Source: an uncultured beta proteobacterium (GTDB lineage Bacteria; Pseudomonadota; Gammaproteobacteria; Burkholderiales; Burkholderiaceae_C). Taken from it: a stretch of DNA of 64,000 nucleotides. A program made the position numbers and the translations under genes. Where the stretch lies: positions 212,198 through 276,197 of the forward strand of contig CAILAY010000009.1 of assembly GCA_903832285.1 (NCBI GenBank), read 5' to 3'. How positions within the stretch are numbered: position 1 is the first letter of the stretch; each line of letters starts with the position of its first letter. The notes below the pieces were generated by a model, which saw only the letters and a list, made by a program, of their open reading frames with translations, was not told where the DNA came from and did no database searches. Positions 25,802 to 39,554 of this stretch are shown piece by piece.

Positions 25802-26077
25802 ATGTATCGCTGGCTTCTTGCGCTGATCGCCGCACTGTCACTGACAGGATGCGGTTACAAAGATTTTCAACCTCTAGATGAAGGGTCCAAGTCTGCTTGG
25901 AGTGAGGTTCTAAACCAGTACCAGTGCCGCGCTGGATGGCGGTGAGCGAGGCTTACCCGAATCTCAAGTCGAACCAGGGTTTCAGTGACCTTCGTGGCCT
26001 TGCTGGAAAACCATTTTCCGGCGTCGAACGACGCGTCACGCGCCGACGAGTTGGCGAACGCGCCGGTGTTGCTGTAG
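25802..26077 (+). pseudogene. lemA: Collapsed lemA-type locus (lipoprotein start fused to remnants)
   Basis: ATG 25802 starts a 47-codon frame with a lipoprotein signal (lipobox LTGC) followed by GYKDFQPLDEGSKSAWSEVLNQYQ, closely like the start of LemA proteins, then a stop. In the next frame AVSEAYPNLKSNQGFSDL (about 25930-25985) resembles a LemA segment some 70 residues further on. A third frame ends LLENHFPASN...ELANAPVLL with stop at 26077, which resembles the C-terminus of the TPM-domain proteins usually encoded after lemA. So at least two deletions appear to have joined remnants of a lemA-TPM operon. Assignment of the last piece is less certain. Confidence 0.72.
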
Positions 26078-26080
26078 CCA

Positions 26081-26107
26081 AAAAAAACACCGCTGAGGCG
26101 GTGTTTT
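26081..26107. terminator. Bidirectional intrinsic terminator after atpC
   Basis: AAAACACCGC and GCGGTGTTTT form a perfect 10-bp stem with a TGAG loop. The A-tract on the left makes a U-tract for leftward transcripts (atp operon), and TTTT serves rightward reading from the lemA remnant. It lies 12 bp past the atpC stop. Confidence 0.9.
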
Positions 26108-26119
26108 CGTGCAAACCAA

Positions 26120-26536
26120 CTACTTCTTTTGCCGGTATTTTCGGAGGGCTGTAATTTGCGCTGCGAGCACCGCCAGTTCAGACTGGGCCCGGGCCAGGTC
26201 GATGTCGCTCTTGGCGTTCTTGAGCGCCTCTTCGGCAGCGGCGCGAGCGGCGTTGGCCTTCTCGTCGTCGAGGTCCTTGCCGCGGATCGCGGTGTCGCTC
26301 AGCACGGTCACGCAGCCGGGTTGAACTTCCAGAATACCACCGGCCACGAATACAAATTCCTCGCTGCCGTCAGCCATCTGAATGCGCACCGAGCCGGGCT
26401 TTATTCGCGTGATCAATGGTGTATGGCGCGGATAGATACCGAGTTCGCCAGCCTCACCAGGCAAGGCCACAAAGTGAGCCTCGCCGGAGAAGATGGATTC
26501 TTCGGCACTGACAACGTCAACGTGTATGGTCGACAT
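26120..26536 (-). CDS. atpC: ATP synthase F1 subunit epsilon
   Basis: Epsilon subunit of the F1 sector, 138 residues: an N-terminal beta sandwich ([39 protein letters not shown]) and a C-terminal helical hairpin ending LRKYRQKK. It binds gamma and can inhibit ATP hydrolysis. It is the last gene of the atp operon, 39 bp after atpD, and is followed by a strong terminator. Confidence 0.97.
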   Translation of the reverse strand: MSTIHVDVVSAEESIFSGEAHFVALPGEAGELGIYPRHTPLITRIKPGSVRIQMADGSEEFVFVAGGILEVQPGCVTVLSDTAIRGKDLDDEKANAARAAAEEALKNAKSDIDLARAQSELAVLAAQITALRKYRQKK

Positions 26537-26575
26537 AGATTTCCTTTGACGTCTGTGGGCTACGGGAGGAGACGC

Positions 26576-28048
<1,473 letters not shown>

Positions 28049-28945
28049 TTAGGCCCCGATCGCTGCAGCTCCGGAGACGATCTCGGACAGTTCCTTGGTG
28101 ATCGCGGCTTGACGGGTCTTGTTGTAGACCAGTTTGAGCTCGCCGATCACGTTGCCAGCGTTGTCCGTGGCGGCCTTCATGGCCACCATGCGCGCCGCGT
28201 GTTCGGAGGCCATGTTCTCGGCCACCGATTGGTACACCAGTGCCTCGACGTAGCGCACCAGCAACTCGTCTATGACGGCCTGCGCATCGGGCTCATAGAT
28301 GTAGTCCCATGCGTGCTTGGAACCGCTTTCGCTCTCGCTGGCACGCGCTTGTTCCTGCATCTGCGCCGCTGACAGTGGCAACAGCTGTTCCAGCACGACC
28401 TCCTGCCGCATGGTGTTGATGAAGCGCGTGTAAGACAGGTAGACCGCATTCACTTCGCCCCTGGCGTAAGCGTCGAGCAACACCTTGACCGGCCCGATCA
28501 AACGCTCCAGATGGGGCTTGTCGCCCAACTGGGTGACGTGGGAGACCACCTTGGCACCAATGCGATTCAGGAAACCCAGACCCTTGTTGCCGATGGCCAC
28601 AGCCTGCACCGTGTTTCCGGCCGTCTGCAGGTCACGCAGCTTGTGGGTGACGCTGCGCAGCACGTTGGTGTTGAGACCGCCGCACAACCCCTTGTCCGTA
28701 GTCACCACAATCATGCCTGCGACCTTGGCGTCGTTGGATTTCATGAAGGCGTGCACGTACTCGGGATTGGCGCGACCCAAATTGGCCGCGATATTGCGCA
28801 CCTTCTCCGCGTATGGACGCGCAGCGCGCATGCGCTCCTGAGCTTTGCGCATCTTGGACACGGAGATCATCTCCATGGCCTTGGTGATCTTCTTCGTGCT
28901 TTCGAAGTTCTTGATCTTGCCGCGTATTTCCTTGCCGGTTGCCAT
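28049..28945 (-). CDS. atpG: ATP synthase F1 subunit gamma
   Basis: Central rotor-stalk subunit, 298 residues. The N-terminus [33 protein letters not shown] and the C-terminal [19 protein letters not shown] are the two long coiled-coil helices that rotate within the alpha3-beta3 ring; [10 protein letters not shown] is the conserved middle motif. It is in place between atpA and atpD. Confidence 0.98.
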   Translation of the reverse strand: MATGKEIRGKIKNFESTKKITKAMEMISVSKMRKAQERMRAARPYAEKVRNIAANLGRANPEYVHAFMKSNDAKVAGMIVVTTDKGLCGGLNTNVLRSVTHKLRDLQTAGNTVQAVAIGNKGLGFLNRIGAKVVSHVTQLGDKPHLERLIGPVKVLLDAYARGEVNAVYLSYTRFINTMRQEVVLEQLLPLSAAQMQEQARASESESGSKHAWDYIYEPDAQAVIDELLVRYVEALVYQSVAENMASEHAARMVAMKAATDNAGNVIGELKLVYNKTRQAAITKELSEIVSGAAAIGA

Positions 28946-28976
28946 AAAAGCTCCTTCGCTTGAGTGAGAAGGAACC

Positions 28977-30530
28977 TTAGGCGAACGACTTCTTGAAGGC
29001 TGCGATGGCGGCGTTCAATTCGGTTTCGGCGTCTTTGTCCATGGCTTTGGCGGCTTCGAGCTTGGCCAGCAGCGCTGCGCTCTTGTCCTTGAGATAGGCG
29101 TGCAGACCATGTTCAAAGGAGAGCACCTTGTTGATGGCGATGTCGTCCAGATAGCCTTTGTTCACGGCGAACAATGTTGCGCCCATCAGCGAAATTGGCA
29201 GCGGGCTGTATTGGGCCTGCTTGAGCAACTCGGTGACGCGGGCACCGCGGTCGAGTTGCTTGCGCGTGGCTTCGTCCAGGTCCGAAGCGAACTGCGCGAA
29301 AGCGGCCAATTCGCGGTACTGCGCCAAGTCGGTGCGGATACCGCCGGAGAGGTTCTTGATGAGCTTGGTCTGCGCCGCACCACCGACTCGCGACACCGAA
29401 ATACCGGCGTTGATGGCGGGTCGGATGCCGGCGTTGAAGAGCGAGGTTTCCAGGAAAATCTGGCCGTCGGTGATGGAGATCACGTTCGTCGGCACGAAAG
29501 CGGACACGTCGCCGGCTTGCGTCTCGATGATGGGCAGGGCGGTCAGCGACCCGGTCTTGCCTTTAACCGCACCCTTGGTGAAGTCTTCGACGTACTTTTC
29601 ATTCACGCGGGCGGCACGTTCCAGCAGGCGGCTGTGGAGATAGAACACGTCGCCCGGATAGGCTTCGCGGCCTGGTGGGCGGCGCAGCAGCAGCGACACC
29701 TGACGGTAGGCCACGGCTTGCTTGGACAGGTCGTCGTACACGATCAACGCGTCTTCGCCGCGGTCGCGGAAGTATTCGCCCATGGTGCAGCCTGAATAGG
29801 CGCTGACGTACTGCATTGCGGCAGATTCGGACGCCGTGGCTGCGACGACGATGGTGTATTCCATGGCGCCGGCCTGCTCCAGCGAGCGCACCACGTTCTT
29901 GACGGAACTGGCCTTCTGGCCAATCGCTACATAAACGCAGGTCATGTTCTGACCCTTCTGGTTGATGATTGCGTCGATCGCCACGGCGGTCTTGCCGGTC
30001 TGGCGGTCGCCGATGATGAGCTCGCGCTGACCGCGACCCACCGGCACCATGGAGTCGATCGACTTCAGGCCGGTCTGCATCGGCTGACTCACGGACTGAC
30101 GAGCAATCACGCCGGGCGCGACTTTTTCAATCACGTCTGTCATCTTGGCGTTGATCGGACCCTTGCCGTCGATCGGCTGGCCCAGCGCGTTGACCACCCG
30201 GCCTTTGAGTTCGGGGCCGACGGGCACTTCCAGAATGCGGCCCGTGCACTTGACGGTGTCGCCTTCGGAGATGTGCTCGTACTCGCCCAAAATCACGGAG
30301 CCGACGGAGTCACGCTCCAGATTCAGCGCCAGACCGAAGGTGGGCAGGCCGTCGCTCCCGGCCGGGAATTCCAGCATCTCACCCTGCATCACATCCGACA
30401 GGCCGTGGATGCGGCAAATGCCGTCGCTCACGGAAACCACGGTACCCTGATTGCGGATGTTGGCGCTTGCGGACAAGCCCTCGATGCGGCTCTTGATCAG
30501 TTCAGAAATCTCTGCGGGATTGAGTTGCAT
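28977..30530 (-). CDS. atpA: ATP synthase F1 subunit alpha
   Basis: Non-catalytic nucleotide-binding F1 subunit, 517 residues. The start [18 protein letters not shown] matches the family; Walker A GDRQTGKT is near residue 172, and the arginine-finger region [11 protein letters not shown] is near residue 377. It is 31 bp upstream of atpG and 48 bp downstream of atpH. Confidence 0.99.
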   Translation of the reverse strand: MQLNPAEISELIKSRIEGLSASANIRNQGTVVSVSDGICRIHGLSDVMQGEMLEFPAGSDGLPTFGLALNLERDSVGSVILGEYEHISEGDTVKCTGRILEVPVGPELKGRVVNALGQPIDGKGPINAKMTDVIEKVAPGVIARQSVSQPMQTGLKSIDSMVPVGRGQRELIIGDRQTGKTAVAIDAIINQKGQNMTCVYVAIGQKASSVKNVVRSLEQAGAMEYTIVVAATASESAAMQYVSAYSGCTMGEYFRDRGEDALIVYDDLSKQAVAYRQVSLLLRRPPGREAYPGDVFYLHSRLLERAARVNEKYVEDFTKGAVKGKTGSLTALPIIETQAGDVSAFVPTNVISITDGQIFLETSLFNAGIRPAINAGISVSRVGGAAQTKLIKNLSGGIRTDLAQYRELAAFAQFASDLDEATRKQLDRGARVTELLKQAQYSPLPISLMGATLFAVNKGYLDDIAINKVLSFEHGLHAYLKDKSAALLAKLEAAKAMDKDAETELNAAIAAFKKSFA

Positions 30531-30578
30531 GACTCGTTCCTTCTTTCGTTAATTGGGCTGACAACCAAGCGGGAACGC

Positions 30579-31109
30579 TCAGGCTGCCAATGCCACTTTC
30601 ATTTGTTCCAGACGGGCTTTGACGGAAGTGTCAAGAACCTCATCACCCACCACCACGCGAATGCCGCCTATGAGTTCGGGCTGCAATTGCACCGATACCT
30701 GGAGCTTGCGGCCGAAGCGCTTTTCCAGCGCCGCTGTGACGCCCGCCAGCGCATCGCTTTCAATCGCAAACGCGCTGTATACGACGGCATCGGACGAGCC
30801 ACTTTGCGCGCTCTTGAGGGCGCGAAACTGAAGCGCGATTTCCGGTAGTGCCGCCAGGCGCCCGTTTTCAATCACAGTGCGCAGGAAGTTCCTGGCCATT
30901 TCAGGCAAGGCCACCCGGGCCACACCGGTGATCAGGTCAAACACCTGGGCCACCGAGGAGTTGGGGTTATCGGCAAATTGCTGCAACTGCGGATTTCCCG
31001 CAATTTCCCTCAACTCTTCGACCCAGATTGCCGCGGTACTTAGGTCCGAGGCCGAGGCCTTGAACAGCGCTTCAGCGTATGGGCGGGCAATGGTTGCGAT
31101 TTCAGCCAT
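30579..31109 (-). CDS. atpH: ATP synthase subunit delta
   Basis: Delta (OSCP) subunit linking F1 to the peripheral stalk, 176 residues. N-terminal helical part [15 protein letters not shown] and C-terminal [28 protein letters not shown] are family signatures. It begins six bases after the atpF stop, so the two are tightly coupled. Confidence 0.97.
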   Translation of the reverse strand: MAEIATIARPYAEALFKASASDLSTAAIWVEELREIAGNPQLQQFADNPNSSVAQVFDLITGVARVALPEMARNFLRTVIENGRLAALPEIALQFRALKSAQSGSSDAVVYSAFAIESDALAGVTAALEKRFGRKLQVSVQLQPELIGGIRVVVGDEVLDTSVKARLEQMKVALAA

Positions 31110-31115
31110 GATGCT

Positions 31116-31586
31116 TTACAGCTCGGTCTGGAGTTGGCCCAGCAAGGCGGCGTGCACGCTGGCGTTGACTTCCTTGCGCAAAATCTGCTCCGCGCCCTTG
31201 ACCGCGAGCGCTGCCACCTGTTCACGCAGCGCTTCGCGCGCCTTGACGCTTTGCTGCTCGGCTTCGACCTTGGCGGCAGCAATGATCTTGTTGCCCTCTT
31301 CGGTTGCCTTGGCTTTGGCTTCTTCCACGATGGCCTGACCACGACGTTCGGCATCGGCCAGGCGTGCCGTGGTTTCGGTGCGTGACCTCGCCAGCTCTTC
31401 TTCCACCCGCTTGTTGGCCGATGAAAGCTCGGACTTGGCCTTGTCGGCCGCCGCAAGGCCAGCCGCAATTTTGCTGGCACGTTCATCCAGGGCATTGGTG
31501 ATAGGTGGCCACACGAATTTCATCGTGAACAGCGCCAGCAATGCGAAGACGATCATTGACGCCAGCAGGGTTGCATTAATGTTCAC
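31116..31586 (-). CDS. atpF: ATP synthase Fo subunit b
   Basis: Peripheral-stalk subunit, 156 residues: one N-terminal transmembrane helix (about residues 7-25, followed by FVWPPI) and a long charged coiled coil rich in Ala, Glu, Lys and Arg ([19 protein letters not shown]). It dimerises and holds F1 against the rotor. Confidence 0.97.
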   Translation of the reverse strand: MNINATLLASMIVFALLALFTMKFVWPPITNALDERASKIAAGLAAADKAKSELSSANKRVEEELARSRTETTARLADAERRGQAIVEEAKAKATEEGNKIIAAAKVEAEQQSVKAREALREQVAALAVKGAEQILRKEVNASVHAALLGQLQTEL

Positions 31587-31620
31587 AGTAGATCTCCCTC
31601 AACGTTTGTTGTCGACGGGA

Positions 31621-31917
<297 letters not shown>

Positions 31918-31968
31918 TTAAGAAACTAAAAAAGTAAAAACCAAAACCAACCAAAAACCAACCAAAAA

Positions 31969-32880
31969 TCAATGCGCGTCGTGCGCTTGCCCTATGTAGA
32001 CCAGGGTCAACATCATGAACACAAATGCCTGCAAAACAATGATCAGTATGTGGAATACGGACCACGCCCAACCTGCCACTACGTTGAGCAACAGTAACAA
32101 CAGATCCCCAGGCTGAAATGAAAACGCCCAGGCGCCGGCCAGCAGCGCGATCAGCATGAAAATCAGCTCACCAGCGTACATATTGCCGAACAACCGCATG
32201 CCATGGGACACGGTCTTGGCCACGAACTCCATCAACTGCATCGCCAGATTGGCGCATCCGAGGACGACGGCAAACAGGGGGTTCTTGCTCGTGCCAAAAG
32301 GTGCGACCACCAGCTCGTGGGCCCAGCCGCCCACACCCTTGATGCGCAGGTTGTAGAACAGGCACAGCAGCAGGACAGAGACCGACATGCCCATGGTCAT
32401 GGACAGGTCGGCGGTGGGAACCACGCGTAAGAAGGCATGGTGCGCATCGTGCCCGGTCGCGCCGTAGATCCAGCTCCACGCCAGCGGCAGCAGGTCCAGT
32501 GGCAACAGATCCATCGCGTTCAACAGGAAGATCCACACGAACACGGTCAGCGCCAGGGGCGCGACCAACTTGCGACTGGCGGCGTTGTGAACAATGGATT
32601 TGGCTTGAGAGTCGACCATCTCAAACAGGATTTCCACCGCTGCCTGGAACCGGCCAGGCACGCCAGACGTGGCCCGACTCGCGGCGCGCCAGAGGAAGAA
32701 GCAGGCCAGCGCACCCAGAAGGACCGAGAAGAACACCGAATCAAAATTGAGAATGCTGAAATCGACAATCTTGGCCTGAGGCTCAGTCAGAGATTGGCCC
32801 GTGCGCCAATCGATCTGCCAGTGCGTCAGGTGATGCACGATATATTCACTGGACGAAGGTGCGTGTTCTTCTGCGGACAT
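31969..32880 (-). CDS. atpB: ATP synthase Fo subunit a
   Basis: Proton-channel subunit, 303 residues, with five or six helices. The essential arginine sits in SHGMRLFGNMYAGELIF, facing the c ring; LLPLDLLPL and the AHDAHHAFLRVVPTADLSMT segment are also typical. It is 60 bp before atpE and 10 bp after atpI. Confidence 0.97.
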   Translation of the reverse strand: MSAEEHAPSSSEYIVHHLTHWQIDWRTGQSLTEPQAKIVDFSILNFDSVFFSVLLGALACFFLWRAASRATSGVPGRFQAAVEILFEMVDSQAKSIVHNAASRKLVAPLALTVFVWIFLLNAMDLLPLDLLPLAWSWIYGATGHDAHHAFLRVVPTADLSMTMGMSVSVLLLCLFYNLRIKGVGGWAHELVVAPFGTSKNPLFAVVLGCANLAMQLMEFVAKTVSHGMRLFGNMYAGELIFMLIALLAGAWAFSFQPGDLLLLLLNVVAGWAWSVFHILIIVLQAFVFMMLTLVYIGQAHDAH

Positions 32881-32890
32881 GGTTCAATCT

Positions 32891-33373
32891 TTAAACAGTT
32901 TTACGTTTCGGCCACCTGGCCAGCGCCAGCCAATACATCTTCATGCTGACGATCAGGCCCACCAGCAAGGCCAACCAGTCCAGATCAGAAACCAGATGTG
33001 GTGCCGCGAGCAGCATCCCCACACTGACGGTAATCTTGACCACTTCCCACATAAAAAATCCAAATCCGGCCGTGGTCGCGTTCAGCGAGGAGAACCGGCT
33101 CGTCAATCCGCGCGCAAACAGCGCCGCCGGTATCACCACAGTCAGTGCCCCGAAGGCCGCAGACCAGGCGGCATTGCTTCTGCCTGTCGTTCCCCAGGCT
33201 GTCAATGCAACCACTCCCCCCGCCACAACTTGGGCTGCAATCACCCTCCAGGGTGATACCAAACGCATCAAGGGGCGCAACTCTTGCGCTTGTTCAGCCG
33301 ATAACGGCTTGAACTCCGCCCCAAACCCACCCGGCTCGTTTTCTGATTCATCGTGCAACGCCATTGTCACCAT
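32891..33373 (-). CDS. atpI: ATP synthase accessory protein AtpI
   Basis: Small membrane protein of about 160 residues with four hydrophobic helices in its C-terminal half, placed first in the operon as usual for atpI (Fo/c-ring assembly and possibly Mg transport). The N-terminus is a charged cytoplasmic extension of about 40 residues. ATG 33373 is used; ATG 33364 (MALHDES) has GGTGA very close and is an alternative. Sequence conservation of this family is low, so context carries the call. Confidence 0.82.
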   Translation of the reverse strand: MVTMALHDESENEPGGFGAEFKPLSAEQAQELRPLMRLVSPWRVIAAQVVAGGVVALTAWGTTGRSNAAWSAAFGALTVVIPAALFARGLTSRFSSLNATTAGFGFFMWEVVKITVSVGMLLAAPHLVSDLDWLALLVGLIVSMKMYWLALARWPKRKTV

Positions 33374-33420
33374 CAAAAATTACAGCCAAGTTACGTTTTG
33401 AGAGTGTCGCAAAGCCTTTG

Positions 33421-33426
33421 ATTATA
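33421..33426 (-). promoter_or_regulatory. Candidate -10 box for atp operon promoter
   Basis: A perfect TATAAT on the minus strand, about 48 bp upstream of atpI, at the edge of the divergent gap to phaM. No matching -35 is obvious, so this is tentative. Confidence 0.4.
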
Positions 33427-33658
33427 TGGGTAAACCCGTGGATTTTCTGCCCAACCCCGACAGTCGCGCAGCAGCGGCTAACGCGAGCGGCGGCATGGGT
33501 GTGCAGGCGGCGCGCTACCAAATTGTGCGGTCCCTCAGTGTGAAGCGGAGTATCCTTGCATTGCGCTGGTGGCGTAGCAGAATAAGTTGCCGACGCTGGG
33601 TGCAGACCCGGGCGATGGGTGGTATCAAGGCTTGTCCGCAATCGATTGGAGCTGAAAT

Positions 33659-34309
33659 ATGAGCGATTCACAGAATTCCGGGTTTGGGAAATTCGTCCCC
33701 GGATTTGATTTTCTTCAGAACTTGGCCAAAGGCGCGACGCAAACCATCCCGCAAATGCCCAACTTGGCAAATTGGGTGGCACCCACCTTGAACGTGGAAG
33801 AACTAGACAAGCGCATCGAAGAACTCAAGGCGGTGCATTTCTGGCTCGAACAAAATTCCCGGGCCTTGGGCGCCACGGTGCAGGCGCTGGAAGTGCAGAA
33901 GATGACGCTGGCGACTCTCAAAGGCATGAACTTCAACATGGGCGACGTGGCCAATGCGCTCAAACTCAAGGCCGCCGATACGGTGGCCAGCGGCATGCAG
34001 AAGGTGACCGAGACCGCAGCGGGTACTGCCCGCACCATTTCCAGTGTGGCTGCTGCCGTGACGGCTCCGGCGCCCAAGAACAAGGCCAAAGCGGCAGAAG
34101 GCGCCACGCAAGGGATGGCAGACCCGATGCAATGGTGGGGGGCGCTGACACAGCAGTTCCAGCAGATCGCAGCTACCGCCATGAAGGACGCGGCCAAGCA
34201 AACGGCAGTCGATGTCACCAAACATGTGGCCAAGCAGGCGGTGAAGGCGGCGGTGAAGAGGGCCTCGGGTTCGGCAGCCAAGAAGGCGCCGCCGCGCAAA
34301 CGTGCTTAG
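33659..34309 (+). CDS. phaM: PhaM-type polyhydroxyalkanoate granule regulator
   Basis: A 216-residue protein like PhaM, which sits on polyhydroxyalkanoate granules, activates the PHA synthase and attaches granules to the nucleoid. The N-terminal FGKFVPGFDFLQNLAKG and WVAPTLNVEELDKRIEELKAVHFWLEQN are family hallmarks; the C-terminus is a Lys/Ala/Pro-rich histone-H1-like tail (KRASGSAAKKAPPRKRA) suited to DNA binding. It is divergent from the atp operon. No pha synthase gene is in the window. Confidence 0.9.
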   Translation: MSDSQNSGFGKFVPGFDFLQNLAKGATQTIPQMPNLANWVAPTLNVEELDKRIEELKAVHFWLEQNSRALGATVQALEVQKMTLATLKGMNFNMGDVANALKLKAADTVASGMQKVTETAAGTARTISSVAAAVTAPAPKNKAKAAEGATQGMADPMQWWGALTQQFQQIAATAMKDAAKQTAVDVTKHVAKQAVKAAVKRASGSAAKKAPPRKRA

Positions 34310-34347
34310 TTGGTGGCGCAGGTCGGGTCAGCGTAGCAAAGGTTTCT

Positions 34348-34470
34348 GGGGCAGAGAAAAACTCGCCGCACGTAGCTCTCGGTCTGTCCCACAAGGAACA
34401 TCCGACAGCTACGATCAGTTGGGGACAGAGCAAAGCTCGCTTCGCGTAACTCTTGGTCTGTCCTGCAAAG
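34348..34470. repeat. Tandem pair of hairpin repeats between phaM and metH
   Basis: Two related copies of about 48 bp (34348-34394 and 34421-34470), 73 bp apart. Each reads GGGG(A)CAGAG...CTCGC...CTCTYGGTCTGTCC and folds into a stem by GGACAGA pairing with TCTGTCC; the second copy is perfect over 7 bp. They lie between convergent genes and the second abuts the metH stop. Function may be termination or they may be a dispersed repeat. Confidence 0.7.
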
Positions 34471-34471
34471 T

Positions 34472-37210
34472 TTAGAGATTCGGTGCCAGCAATCGCTGCA
34501 GTTCCTGCGGGTTTTCGCCCCGGCGACGGGCCAGATCCTGTAGCTGGTCGTCGGCTATCTTCCCCACGTTGAAGTAGCAGCTTTTGGGGTGGCTGAAGTA
34601 AAAGCCGCTCACGCTCGCGGCCGGGGTCATGGCTAGGCTCTCGGTCAGACCCATGCCGATTTCCCCGCACTGCAATTGCCAGAATATGTCGCGTTTCACG
34701 CTGTGGTCTGGGCACGCCGGGTAGCCCGGTGCGGGGCGTATGCCGCGGTATTTCTCGGCGATCAAATCTTCCTTGGTCAGGGCCTCGTCTGCGGCGTAGC
34801 CCCAAAGGTCCGTGCGAACGCGTTGGTGCAGCGCCTCGGCGAAGGCCTCGGCCAAGCGGTCCGCCAGCGCCTTGAACATGATGGCTGAGTAGTCGTCGTT
34901 CGCCGCCAAGAAGGCCCGTTCCTTCTTCTCCACGCCCAAGCCAGAGGTGAGGGCGAACAGTCCCACATAGTCCTTGATGCCGCTGCCTTTGGGCGCGACA
35001 AAGTCTGCCAGGCAACGGCTGGGCAGTTGCACACCGTCGATCACCTGCTTCTCGGTCTGTTGGCGCAGGCCATACCAGGTGAAGGCGACCTTGCTGCGTC
35101 TTTCGTCGGTGTAGAACTCGATATCGTCCTTCACAGAATTGGCGGGGTAGAAACCGAGCACCGCGCTGGCCGCGAGCCAACGTCCCTCGATCAGGCGCTT
35201 GAGCATGGCTTGGGCGTCGGCAAAGACGCGCTGCGCCTCCACGCCCACCACATCGTCGTGCAGAATCTGCGGGTAGCGGCCGGCAAGATCCCAGATCTGG
35301 AAGAAGGGTCCCCAATCAATGTATTGGGCCAGTTCCGCCAGATCGAAGTTCTTGAAGACACGCCGCCCCAAGTACTTCGGCACCGGTGGCTGATAGCTGC
35401 TCCAGTCAATCAGTGTATTGTTCGTGCGCGCCTTTTCCAGAGGCCACAGCGGCGTTTGCTTCTTGTTGGCGTGCTGTTCGCGCACCTTTTCGTCGTCGGC
35501 CTTGAGTTCTTCCAAGTATTGCGCCGAATGTTCACCCAGCAGACGCTGTGCGACACCCACGCTGCGCGAGGCGTCGGGCACGTACACGACGGGTCCTTCA
35601 TAGTGCGGAGAAATCTTCACGGCCGTGTGCACACGGCTGGTGGTGGCGCCGCCGATGAGCAAAGGGATCTTGCGCACGCGGAAGTAGTCGTCCTTCTGCA
35701 TCTCGGCCGCCACGACCTGCATCTCTTCCAGACTCGGGGTGATGAGTCCGGACAAGCCCACGATGTCCACGCCCTCGACCTTGGCGCGGGCCAGGATCTC
35801 ATGGCAGGGCACCATCACGCCCAGGTTGATGACCTCGAAATTGTTGCACTGCAGGACCACGGTAACAATGTTCTTGCCGATGTCGTGCACGTCGCCCTTG
35901 ACCGTGGCAATGATGATCTTGCCCTTGGCCTTGACGTCTTGTCCGGCGGCGGCCTGCAGCAGTTTTTCTTCTTCGATGTAGGGCAGCAGATGTGCCACGG
36001 CCTGCTTCATCACGCGGGCTGACTTCACCACCTGGGGCAAGAACATCTTGCCCTGACCGAACAAGTCGCCCACGACGTTCATGCCATCCATGAGCGGGCC
36101 TTCGATCACGTGCAATGGGCGCCCACCCTTTGCCAGGATGTCGCGATAGGCTTCCTCGGTGTCCTGGACGATGAAGTCGGTGATGCCGTGCACCAGGGCG
36201 TGCGACAGGCGTTGCCCCACGCTGACGCGCTGCTCGGCAGTGCCGCGCCATTCGTTCTTCTTGCTGTCGTCCTTGGCCGCGCCCTTGGCGTTGTCGGCGA
36301 TTTCGACCAGGCGCTCACCGGCATCGGGGCGAAGGTTCAGCACCACGTCTTCCACGCGCTCGCGCAGCACTGGATCGAGGTCGTCATAGACGCCGACCAT
36401 GCCAGCGTTGACGATGCCCATGTCCATGCCAGCCTTCACCGCGTGGTACAAAAACACGGTGTGAATCGCTTCGCGCACCGGGTCGTTGCCACGAAAACTG
36501 AAGGACACATTGGACACGCCGCCCGATACCTTGGCGCCGGGCAAATGCTGCTTGATCCAGCGCGTGGCTTCGATGAAGTCCACGGCGTAGTTGTTGTGCT
36601 CCTCAATGCCGGTGGCGATGGCGAAGATGTTGGGGTCGAAGATGATGTCTTCTGGCGGGAAATCCACCTGGTCTACCAGAATGCGGTAGGCACGCGCGCA
36701 AATATCGATCTTGCGCTGGTAGGTGTCGGCCTGGCCCTGCTCGTCAAATGCCATCACGACGGCGGCAGCGCCGTAGCGCCGCAGCAAACGCGCCTGGTGC
36801 TTGAACTCGTCCACACCGGCCTTCATGCTGATGGAATTCACGACCGCCTTGCCCTGCACGCAGCGCAGACCCGCCTCAATCACTTCCCACTTGGACGAGT
36901 CGATCATGATGGGCACGCGCGCAATGTCGGGCTCGCTGGCGATCAAGTTCAGGAATCGCACCATCGCTGCCTTGCTGTCGAGCATGGCCTCGTCCATGTT
37001 GATGTCGATGATTTGCGCGCCGTTCTCCACCTGCTGGCGCGCGACGGCCAGCGCCTGTTCGTACTCGCCGTTCAGGATCATGCGGGCGAAGACCTTGGAG
37101 CCGGTGACGTTGGTGCGTTCGCCGATGTTGACGAACAGCGTTTGCTTGTCGATGCGCACCGGCTCCAGGCCGGACAAGCGCAAAGGGGGAGTGGCGGTAA
37201 CTTCGGACAT
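34472..37210 (-). CDS. metH: Cobalamin-dependent methionine synthase, lacking the homocysteine-binding module
   Basis: A 912-residue MetH with pterin-binding domain ([12 protein letters not shown] near residue 28), B12 cap and B12-binding domain (DVHDIGKN near 437, with the cobalt-ligating His) and C-terminal SAM-dependent reactivation domain ([10 protein letters not shown] near 823). The first 350 or so residues of E. coli MetH, which bind zinc and homocysteine, are absent, and the 5' neighbour is tgt, so that half must be encoded elsewhere, as in other Betaproteobacteria with a split enzyme. ATG 37210 has AGGTGAG upstream. An SAH riboswitch precedes it. Confidence 0.95.
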   Translation of the reverse strand: MSEVTATPPLRLSGLEPVRIDKQTLFVNIGERTNVTGSKVFARMILNGEYEQALAVARQQVENGAQIIDINMDEAMLDSKAAMVRFLNLIASEPDIARVPIMIDSSKWEVIEAGLRCVQGKAVVNSISMKAGVDEFKHQARLLRRYGAAAVVMAFDEQGQADTYQRKIDICARAYRILVDQVDFPPEDIIFDPNIFAIATGIEEHNNYAVDFIEATRWIKQHLPGAKVSGGVSNVSFSFRGNDPVREAIHTVFLYHAVKAGMDMGIVNAGMVGVYDDLDPVLRERVEDVVLNLRPDAGERLVEIADNAKGAAKDDSKKNEWRGTAEQRVSVGQRLSHALVHGITDFIVQDTEEAYRDILAKGGRPLHVIEGPLMDGMNVVGDLFGQGKMFLPQVVKSARVMKQAVAHLLPYIEEEKLLQAAAGQDVKAKGKIIIATVKGDVHDIGKNIVTVVLQCNNFEVINLGVMVPCHEILARAKVEGVDIVGLSGLITPSLEEMQVVAAEMQKDDYFRVRKIPLLIGGATTSRVHTAVKISPHYEGPVVYVPDASRSVGVAQRLLGEHSAQYLEELKADDEKVREQHANKKQTPLWPLEKARTNNTLIDWSSYQPPVPKYLGRRVFKNFDLAELAQYIDWGPFFQIWDLAGRYPQILHDDVVGVEAQRVFADAQAMLKRLIEGRWLAASAVLGFYPANSVKDDIEFYTDERRSKVAFTWYGLRQQTEKQVIDGVQLPSRCLADFVAPKGSGIKDYVGLFALTSGLGVEKKERAFLAANDDYSAIMFKALADRLAEAFAEALHQRVRTDLWGYAADEALTKEDLIAEKYRGIRPAPGYPACPDHSVKRDIFWQLQCGEIGMGLTESLAMTPAASVSGFYFSHPKSCYFNVGKIADDQLQDLARRRGENPQELQRLLAPNL

Positions 37211-37250
37211 GGATCTCACCTGGAATGCCATCATTCAATGGCGTGGGGCA

Positions 37251-37322
37251 GGTGAGCGTCGTTGATGCATCCAAGCCTGGCGGGCCAGAACGTGGTCTGT
37301 GGCCCGCTGCAACGCTCCTTGG
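37251..37322 (-). promoter_or_regulatory. S-adenosylhomocysteine (SAH) riboswitch upstream of metH
   Basis: Read on the minus strand: CCAAGGAGCGTTGCAGC, a P2 stem GCGGGCCA/TGGCCCGC, then CCAGGCTTGG (closing P1 CCAAG/CTTGG), ATGCATC, AACGACGCTCACC. This matches the SAH aptamer consensus, including the GAGCGT/ACGCTC long-range stem. Downstream, CTCACCTG (37249-37256) is perfectly complementary to CAGGTGAG at the ribosome-binding site (37215-37222). Binding SAH should use the CTCACC strand in the aptamer and free the ribosome-binding site, turning metH on. Confidence 0.93.
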
Positions 37323-37334
37323 AATTGCGCAATT

Positions 37335-39534
<2,200 letters not shown>

Positions 39535-39554
39535 CAACGGGGGGGTAAGTGGGG

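Noticed and set aside
36110..37255. 381-codon plus-strand open frame opposite metH
   Set aside because: Antisense shadow of a clear MetH; His/Val/Asp-rich chance composition and it crosses the SAH riboswitch region.
37211..37334. Hidden homocysteine-binding domain upstream of metH
   Set aside because: Only 124 bp separate metH from tgt and these are accounted for by the riboswitch.
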